Positions 7,584-11,781 of a stretch of 11,781 nt of DNA are shown in pieces. A program made the translations under genes and the position numbers. Source of the DNA: JBDREF01 sp043820045 (lineage in GTDB: Bacteria; Planctomycetota; Phycisphaerae; Sedimentisphaerales; Anaerobacaceae); the NCBI GenBank assembly GCA_043820045.1, contig JBDREF010000299.1, forward strand, positions 1 through 11,781. Reading direction: 5' to 3'. Below the pieces are notes generated by a model. It had not been told where the DNA came from and did no database searches. It saw nothing but the letters and a program-made list of their open reading frames with translations. Numbering within the stretch: position 1 is the stretch's first letter; the number at the start of each line of letters is the position of its first letter.

Positions 7584-8378
7584 TCAATGGGTCGGTGTAT
7601 AGCCTAACTTTCCCCAACAGCCTCTCTGCATGTCGTAGAGGTCTCTGTAACCGGCGTCTGTCTGTGGCGTCCAGTTGCCCTGGTGACCGACCTCAACCTC
7701 TCGGGCGCGTTTTATCGTATCGGTGCCTTTCCACTTCCAGTGGTCGGCGTGTCCGTCTGCGAAAGAGAGGGTCGTGCCATCACCGTGTCGGACTGGAGGG
7801 TCGTCCCACCATTGCTCTTGATCGTAGTGAACGGCAAAAGCATCCGGTGTCATCCAGCCTTCGTCAATAAAAACGAGTCTGTAGGCGGGTGCCGGGTTAG
7901 TAATTTCACTCCTTCTCTTGATATGTGCGCCGCGTACCCCTTGAGTCGGTGCGTGGTTAACGGCGTTCATGGAAAACATTATAGAATATGTCAGCGCCTC
8001 TCCGCGCCGCCCCGTTGGGCACTTGTACATATCGACATCCTTAATATAGGGCCACAAAGCGCCGTCTCTAATCGCTTGCTCAGCAGCCTCATAGCTCGTT
8101 GTGTTAATCCGATCAACCCACGCCACTTCACCTCTATGGTCGCCCCATGACTGGTTGGCATTGCTATAGCCTATAGCGCCGTTGACGAGCACGTCGTTGT
8201 TCTCATCGGCGTACATAATCCACGCAAGCCCCAACTGCCTCAAATTGTTCAGGCAAACCGCACGTTTGCCTTGTTCCCTGACGCGGTGAAGAGCCGGCAT
8301 CAGTATCGCCAACAAAATTGCGATAATGGCGATTACCACCAAAAGTTCAATTAAGGTAAAGCCTTTTTGTTTCCGCAT
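7584..8378 (-). CDS. Prepilin-type N-terminal / H-X9-DG pseudopilin-like protein
   Basis: This is a 264-residue protein. The class III leader MRKQKG precedes FTLIELLVVIAIIAILLAIL, with cleavage expected after Gly6, methylation at Phe7, and the conserved Glu at mature position 5 (Glu11). This is the signal processed by prepilin peptidase and places the long N-terminal helix in the inner membrane. The C-terminal part has His198, nine residues, then Asp208-Gly209 (SFADGHADHW), the H-X9-DG motif of the large planctomycete and lentisphaerae family of prepilin-like proteins, whose exact job is not established. ATG 8378 is 11 bases from AAGGAG (complement of 8390-8395). An in-frame TTG three codons' width upstream (complement 8382-8384) would have better spacing, so the start could be two codons longer. 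The gene is convergent with the secretin-like gene. Confidence 0.93.
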   Translation of the reverse strand: MRKQKGFTLIELLVVIAIIAILLAILMPALHRVREQGKRAVCLNNLRQLGLAWIMYADENNDVLVNGAIGYSNANQSWGDHRGEVAWVDRINTTSYEAAEQAIRDGALWPYIKDVDMYKCPTGRRGEALTYSIMFSMNAVNHAPTQGVRGAHIKRRSEITNPAPAYRLVFIDEGWMTPDAFAVHYDQEQWWDDPPVRHGDGTTLSFADGHADHWKWKGTDTIKRAREVEVGHQGNWTPQTDAGYRDLYDMQRGCWGKLGYTPTH

Positions 8379-8401
8379 AGTCAACCTGTCTCCTTCCCCT
8401 C

Positions 8402-8417
8402 GGAAGAACATTCTTCC
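8402..8417. promoter_or_regulatory. 16-base palindrome in the pseudopilin leader, possible operator
   Basis: GGAAGAA (8402-8408) and TTCTTCC (8411-8417) are perfect inverted arms around two bases. The site lies between the predicted transcription start (about 8468) and the ribosome site at 8390-8395 of the minus-strand pseudopilin gene. It could bind a dimeric repressor, or form a 7-bp hairpin in RNA just before the ribosome site, although a two-base loop makes the latter strained. No regulator is identifiable. Confidence 0.4.
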
Positions 8418-8474
8418 TGACCGACAATTGCCACTCAAATAAAATACGCTTGGGCGTTAATCCGAGCTGCCACA

Positions 8475-8503
8475 ATTATAGCCTGATAGGCGGGATCATG
8501 CAA
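8475..8503 (-). promoter_or_regulatory. Sigma70-type promoter for the pseudopilin-like gene
   Basis: Read on the minus strand, TTGCAT (complement of 8498-8503) is followed after 17 bases by a perfect TATAAT (complement of 8475-8480). Transcription would begin near 8468, giving a leader of about 90 bases before ATG 8378. This indicates that the pseudopilin-like gene has its own promoter and does not depend on the LamG gene upstream. Confidence 0.65.
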
Positions 8504-8618
8504 CCCATTACCAGCAAGCCAAATGTGATTCCGGGGCCGGCCCAATCTCTGCCCTGTAGAATATTTTGACCAAAAATTCGATTATTGCGTGTTTTTTGCC
8601 CTTTATGGTCCCATTTCC

Positions 8619-8666
8619 AGCAACGGCAATTTTCTGATAAGAATTCGTATTTTTCATGCCGTTGCT
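8619..8666. other. Hairpin 1: perfect 10-bp inverted repeat
   Basis: AGCAACGGCA (8619-8628) pairs exactly with TGCCGTTGCT (8657-8666) around a 28-base AT-rich loop. It is the most distal of three hairpins behind the LamG gene on the minus strand. On the plus strand it is followed by ATTTTG, which is only a weak T-tract. The long loop argues against a simple terminator. Confidence 0.55.
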
Positions 8667-8671
8667 ATTTT

Positions 8672-8705
8672 GTAAGCCCGTGCATCAACTGCTCACGCGG
8701 CTTAC
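8672..8705. other. Hairpin 2: 11-bp inverted repeat with one bulge
   Basis: GTAAGCC-CGTG (8672-8682) pairs with CACG (8694-8697) and GGCTTAC (8699-8705), leaving one unpaired C at 8698 and an 11-base loop. On the plus strand it is followed by GTGAAATTTTTCC, so it could be a weak rho-independent terminator in that direction, although no plus-strand gene ends here. On the minus strand it is followed by AAAATAG. Confidence 0.55.
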
Positions 8706-8736
8706 GTGAAATTTTTCCGCCTTTTTCTCAAAGAGC

Positions 8737-8771
8737 CGGGACCTGTACCGATTAATTCGTTACAGGTCCCG
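8737..8771 (-). terminator. Hairpin 3: 11-bp perfect stem, possible transcript end of the LamG gene
   Basis: CGGGACCTGTA (8737-8747) pairs perfectly with TACAGGTCCCG (8761-8771) around a 13-base loop. It lies 45 bases beyond the LamG stop codon, where a 3'-end structure is expected. On neither strand is it followed by a T-tract, so it may stabilise or shape the RNA 3' end rather than act as a classical rho-independent terminator. Direction is inferred only from the neighbouring gene. Confidence 0.4.
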
Positions 8772-8816
8772 CGCCGATACTAATACCATATCACTCCATA
8801 CAACCGCCGTTTACTC

Positions 8817-10931
8817 TTAAGGAGCCCCGCTCGGTCGATACAGCCTGATGTCGTCGAAGTACATCGTTCCTGTGCCGCCCGCCGCCGGACTACCCTTGGT
8901 GCCGATACCAATTGTGACAGTATTGACGTTGGCAAGGTTCACGCCCTGGTCGGCAAAGCTCGTCAGGTCGATGACCCACTGTGTCCATCCGCCTGTCTTC
9001 GTGGCCGCCGGGTTGTCATGGTAAGCAACCGCCGTACCGTTGAGAGCGACATACATCCGTTCGGCGGAATTGGCCGCAGCGCCGCGGAACCATAGCGACA
9101 GTTTCGTGACCCCTTCTTCGGTCCAGTCACGAGGAGAAACCAGCGTAAGCGTTGCCTCGGAAGTCTTCAGGTTGTTGTCATAGCGATAAATGAGCGATTG
9201 GTTGCCGCTTTGGACTATGGTCTGTTCGGCATAAGGAGGCAGGTCATTGCCGACGAGAGCACCGTTGTCCGTGGTCCCGAAACCATCTATCCACTTGTCG
9301 AATATCCTGTTGCTCGCGGCATCGGGTGGGTCAATGTCATTGTAGGACTCGAAATCATCCACGAGCAGGAAGTCGGCAGTAGTGAAGTTCCAGGCAAGAC
9401 CTTTCACCGGACCGGCATTGTAAACCGCATCGACTCGCCAATAGTAGTCGCTGTACCATGCGAGTTTTCCGGGGTCGTAGCTCTCAGAACCTGCGGCCTT
9501 GTTGCCTTTGTACTCCGGCGAGGCAGTCGTGGCGTTCCTCACGGCGTCTTTGTCGGTGCCGAAGTACACATCGTGTGAGACGGCGGTAGTCGCCGGCGTC
9601 CAGTTGAGCTGTGCGGTCATCTGCACTCCCGTAGCACCATTGGCCGGCTGCGGATTGCCCGCCGCGCCTGGCGTCGTGAAGCCCCAGACATTGCCTTTGT
9701 AAGTCGCCAGAGCGTCGAACTCATCGACGCGCCAGTAATAGACTTTCTCCTCCTGGAGAGGGCCAGGATTGTAAGTTACTGTACCTTGCGGAAGTCCGCC
9801 GGCCGCATCGTTTACGTTGTCAAAGCTATCGCCAAAGTATATGGTGTGCAATTTGGCGCCGAAGCCTGCTGTCCAGCTAAGCTTTGCGTCGGTAGCTACG
9901 AACTCAGCACCGTCAGCCGGGCTGGGATTGTAGGCAGTCTTGGGCGGAATCGAGAAGCTCCAGACAGGGCCTTTCCACGGGCTGTTCGGCTCGGCGTCGT
10001 TGACCTCATCGATCCTCCAGTAATAGGTGGTGCCCGGAACCAGACCATCCGGATAGGCGAATCCGGGAAATCCCGCGACGTAGAATGTGGAAGTCTGGTT
10101 GCCCCGGAACGTATCGCCGGTGACGTCGTCGTTGTTCACTGCGTCGAAGTTCTCGCCAAGATACACATCGTGCGAGACGGCAAAATCTCCGGCCTTCCAG
10201 CCCAGCGTCACCCACGTATCTGCATGAAGAGCACCATCCGCCGGACTGGGACCCAAAGCGTACGGATATCCCTCGCCGCCTTCCATTGAAGCCAGAATCT
10301 CCGACTCGGTCAGAATGTGGTTATAGACGCGCACCTCGTCAATCATGCCGGTCAAGTTCTCATTCCACTGATTGGAACCGATACGAAACGGTCCGGTGCC
10401 CGCGTTCATTGCAGAGCTGGTGATCCGTTCCATTTCGACTCCGTTGTAGTAGAGTATCAGCCCCCCGCTCTGCCCGGGCTGGAAGCTTGCGGCCATATGC
10501 TGCCATGTCCCCACCTCCAGCGTGATCTTGGTGCTGCTGTGATCCAGGATGCCGGGTGTGGTGAACCGGACGCCTGTGCCATGTGCCTTGAATGCATACC
10601 CCGCATCCAGACCGGCGAAGCCCTGCTCTCCGCTGAGCACGGCCGGGTTGACCCAGCAGGTGATACTAATCGGCCCGGTAATCACCAGTTCAGGGGGATT
10701 GCCGCAGTCGACCCAGTCGTCACCGTCAAGATCGAGCGCACTGCCGATCTTGCCAACTGCCCACAGAGGGTCGCCTTGAAACGTGCCGTCGTGGCCGCTT
10801 GGGCTCGAATCGCTTGCGACAGTACCTGAGCCGTCATCGAGTCTCCAATACCCCACGAGTTCGGCTGAGGCGCTGCCAATCAGCCCAAGCACCAGCACAA
10901 GAGATGTCAAACAAATCACTTTTCTACACAT
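8817..10931 (-). CDS. Secreted LamG-domain protein with three Fn3-like repeats and a C-terminal beta-sandwich
   Basis: This is a 704-residue protein starting at ATG 10931, with GGAGG (complement of 10938-10942) six bases upstream. Residues 1-23 are a Sec signal peptide ending GSASA. Residues 24-217 form a LamG/concanavalin-like jelly roll (GYWRLDDGSG, then GTWQHMAASF, LYYNGVE and the closing GMIDEVRVYNHILTESEI). Three similar units follow at about 225-329, 333-420 and 424-518. Each has P-ADGA, a LxW strand, HDVYFG or a close variant, YYWRVDE and a final FTT or similar, which is an Fn3-like repeat common in planctomycete surface proteins. Residues 521-700 start LLVDDFESYN and end MYFDDIRLYRP, a carbohydrate-binding-module-like beta-sandwich. 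No catalytic domain, dockerin, PEP-CTERM tail or C-terminal membrane segment is seen, so it is probably a released or loosely bound binding protein. Ligand is unknown; glycans are a reasonable guess from the folds. The repeats are partly conserved at DNA level (near 9560-9580 and 10160-10185). Confidence 0.88.
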   Translation of the reverse strand: MCRKVICLTSLVLVLGLIGSASAELVGYWRLDDGSGTVASDSSPSGHDGTFQGDPLWAVGKIGSALDLDGDDWVDCGNPPELVITGPISITCWVNPAVLSGEQGFAGLDAGYAFKAHGTGVRFTTPGILDHSSTKITLEVGTWQHMAASFQPGQSGGLILYYNGVEMERITSSAMNAGTGPFRIGSNQWNENLTGMIDEVRVYNHILTESEILASMEGGEGYPYALGPSPADGALHADTWVTLGWKAGDFAVSHDVYLGENFDAVNNDDVTGDTFRGNQTSTFYVAGFPGFAYPDGLVPGTTYYWRIDEVNDAEPNSPWKGPVWSFSIPPKTAYNPSPADGAEFVATDAKLSWTAGFGAKLHTIYFGDSFDNVNDAAGGLPQGTVTYNPGPLQEEKVYYWRVDEFDALATYKGNVWGFTTPGAAGNPQPANGATGVQMTAQLNWTPATTAVSHDVYFGTDKDAVRNATTASPEYKGNKAAGSESYDPGKLAWYSDYYWRVDAVYNAGPVKGLAWNFTTADFLLVDDFESYNDIDPPDAASNRIFDKWIDGFGTTDNGALVGNDLPPYAEQTIVQSGNQSLIYRYDNNLKTSEATLTLVSPRDWTEEGVTKLSLWFRGAAANSAERMYVALNGTAVAYHDNPAATKTGGWTQWVIDLTSFADQGVNLANVNTVTIGIGTKGSPAAGGTGTMYFDDIRLYRPSGAP

Positions 10932-11284
10932 GATAATCCTCCATCAATAAGTGGTTGAATAAGTACACTTCCTGCTGTCGGTTCATAATTTCATGCTTGC
11001 CCGGAAGAATCCCTGAAGACCTGGCTCCACCTCCTTATCTTGCATAAATCAACATGAACCGGAAGTTTCAGATTTGCCAATTCAACTGGAAAACGATTTG
11101 CATATTTCAAGCTCTGCACCTCACTCCCTGGCCGAAGCCAGCTAAAGTCAGCTTGCCCGAAGGTCTTGCCGAACGACCGGACTGAGGCTATATTCGCCCG
11201 TTTGGGTCCGTTCGGAACGACATGAAGCTTATATGATTTATACCAGATTGTCCGCCTTTGCGTCAACAAAAATTCATCCTGACT

Positions 11285-11308
11285 GTGAAGGCGTGTTGGA
11301 GCCTTCAC
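11285..11308. other. Perfect 8-bp hairpin in the divergent spacer
   Basis: GTGAAGGC (11285-11292) pairs exactly with GCCTTCAC (11301-11308) around an eight-base loop. It ends 23 bases before the -35 box of the rightward promoter. It has no T-tract on either side, so it is more likely an operator-like dyad or RNA structure than a terminator. Confidence 0.45.
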
Positions 11309-11331
11309 GGAAAATTCCCATTGAGAATCGC

Positions 11332-11359
11332 TTGATTGTGGCGGACAGGCCCGTACAAT
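11332..11359 (+). promoter_or_regulatory. Sigma70-type promoter for the ABC ATPase gene
   Basis: TTGATT (11332-11337) and TACAAT (11354-11359) are 16 bases apart, which gives a transcription start near 11366 and a leader of about 77 bases to the GTG at 11443. A second TACAAT occurs at 11415-11420 but has no good -35 partner. Confidence 0.5.
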
Positions 11360-11442
11360 GCTGGTATTCGGAGCGGATTTGCTTAGAACCGCTCAAGAAT
11401 TGAAGGATTTTTTGTACAATTAGTCCGGGAAGGGAGTCATGT

Positions 11443-11781
11443 GTGCTGCCAAGCAGACAGGAGGAGTTTACTATAGAACTGGCGATTCGAACAGAGCATC
11501 TGACGAAGATATACAGTCAGCGACTCATTGCGGTCAACGACATGAATCTGGAGGTGCCGCGGGGTTCCGTTTTCGGGCTATTGGGCCCCAACGGCGCCGG
11601 CAAGACGACGACACTGCGTCTGCTGTTGGGATTGCAGCGCCCCACCGCCGGCCGGGCACTGGTTTTCGGCAAGTCGTGCGGGCCCAACGCGGTCGGCGTT
11701 CGCTCGCAAATTGGCTATCTGCCCACGAATCCGAAATTGCCCGGAAACCTGCGGCCCATCGAGTACCTGGATCTTCTCGGC
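11443..11781 (+). CDS. ABC transporter ATP-binding protein, N-terminal part (3' end outside window)
   Basis: The frame is open from a stop at 11401-11403 to the window end. Clear ABC ATPase features are an A-loop Tyr in LTKIYSQRLIAVNDM, Walker A GPNGAGKTT (in FGLLGPNGAGKTTTLRLLLG) and a Q-loop region beginning RSQIGYLP. The layout resembles CcmA/ABC-2-type exporter ATPases; Walker B and the signature motif lie outside. The start is uncertain because no ATG is in frame before the domain. GTG 11443 has AAGGGAG (11430-11436) six bases upstream and would give a ten-residue extension. ATA 11473 lies six bases behind a strong AGGAGGAG and would give IELAIRTEHLTKIY, which matches where such proteins normally begin. 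I list the GTG start as the conventional choice. The membrane partner should lie downstream. Confidence 0.9.
   Translation, partial: MLPSRQEEFTIELAIRTEHLTKIYSQRLIAVNDMNLEVPRGSVFGLLGPNGAGKTTTLRLLLGLQRPTAGRALVFGKSCGPNAVGVRSQIGYLPTNPKLPGNLRPIEYLDLLG

Larger units (their letters stand above)
8379..8816. other. 438-base spacer between two minus-strand genes
   Basis: I see no coding gene here. From left to right it holds the pseudopilin leader with its ribosome site (8390-8395) and a 16-base palindrome (8402-8417), the pseudopilin promoter (8475-8503), a perfect 10-base palindrome GGGCCGGCCC at 8534-8543 flanked by GATT (8527-8530) and AATC (8544-8547), an AT-rich stretch at 8560-8600, and three hairpins at 8619-8666, 8672-8705 and 8737-8771. 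The LamG gene stop is at 8817. Confidence 0.7.
10932..11442. other. 511-base divergent spacer between the LamG gene and the ABC ATPase gene
   Basis: I find no convincing gene here. It contains the LamG ribosome site (complement 10938-10942), an AAGTACACTT near-palindrome (10971-10980), a perfect Shine-Dalgarno-like AAGGAGGTG on the minus strand (complement of 11028-11036) with no start codon near it, a hairpin at 11285-11308, and a promoter facing right (11332-11359). I could not find a convincing promoter for the LamG gene. Confidence 0.6.

Noticed and set aside
7683..8150. 155-codon plus-strand open frame opposite the pseudopilin-like gene
   Set aside because: It is antisense to a well-supported protein with the H-X9-DG motif and has no features of its own.
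8619..8771. Reading the three hairpins as ordinary rho-independent terminators, an attC array or a CRISPR array
   Set aside because: T-tracts are missing or misplaced, the arms of different hairpins share no sequence, and no repeat unit or integron core site recurs.
10317..10829. 170-codon plus-strand open frame opposite the LamG gene
   Set aside because: The opposite strand encodes a clear LamG jelly roll here, and this frame is an antisense shadow without domain features.
10924..10986. 20-residue minus-strand upstream ORF whose stop overlaps the LamG start codon
   Set aside because: There is no ribosome site before its ATG, and LamG has a good ribosome site of its own; coupling cannot be supported.
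11028..11036. CACCTCCTT on the plus strand as the 3' end of a 16S rRNA fragment
   Set aside because: There is no rRNA similarity around it; the match is limited to nine bases.
10991..11308. 105-codon minus-strand open frame in the divergent spacer, starting with GTG
   Set aside because: There is no ribosome site, no recognisable motif, and its start codon lies inside a hairpin; it is probably chance.

Overview
The window looks like a piece of a Planctomycetota chromosome (inference, probably a Phycisphaerae-like lineage). The reasons are a prepilin-type protein carrying the H-X9-DG motif, a Tat-exported Gfo/Idh/MocA oxidoreductase, and a large secreted LamG protein with repeats of the 'PADGA...YYWRVDE...FTT' type. 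All of these are common in that phylum and rare together elsewhere. Base composition is moderately GC-rich and even across the window. I see no rRNA, tRNA, CRISPR array, transposase or phage gene.

Layout. (1) Positions 1-386 hold the C-terminal end of a multiheme c-type cytochrome with three CXXCH sites. A membrane-anchored TPR protein follows (481-1422). It has a foldable, palindrome-rich segment embedded between its anchor half and its TPR half. (2) A good sigma70-type promoter at 1477-1505 precedes a compact three-gene unit on the plus strand: a Tat-signal Gfo/Idh/MocA oxidoreductase (1576-2928), an iron-dependent alcohol dehydrogenase joined to it by a TGATG stop/start overlap (2928-4109), and a Sec-exported protein with two metallo-beta-lactamase-like domains (4140-6047). 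The first of those two domains has lost its metal-binding motif. (3) A short secretin-like protein (6236-7546, plus) faces a convergent H-X9-DG pseudopilin-like protein (7584-8378, minus), which has its own strong promoter and a palindrome in its leader. (4) A 438-base spacer contains that promoter and three perfect hairpins in a row. (5) A 704-residue secreted LamG / triple Fn3-like / C-terminal beta-sandwich protein lies on the minus strand (8817-10931). (6) A 511-base spacer contains a hairpin and a promoter facing right, followed by the 5' end of an ABC-transporter ATPase gene that has no ATG start and runs off the window.

How the genes may work together. The oxidoreductase, alcohol dehydrogenase and MBL protein are almost certainly co-transcribed. 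They probably act on one substrate class, such as a polyol, sugar or derived alcohol/aldehyde, but the sequence does not say which. The secretin and pseudopilin belong to the type II secretion / type IV pilus superfamily. The LamG protein is a plausible extracellular binding protein, but nothing here ties it to that secretion route. No defence system or other clearly new multi-gene system is demonstrated. The best candidates for a second look are the three-gene redox/hydrolase unit, the hairpin cluster at 8619-8771, and the palindromic segment inside the TPR gene.
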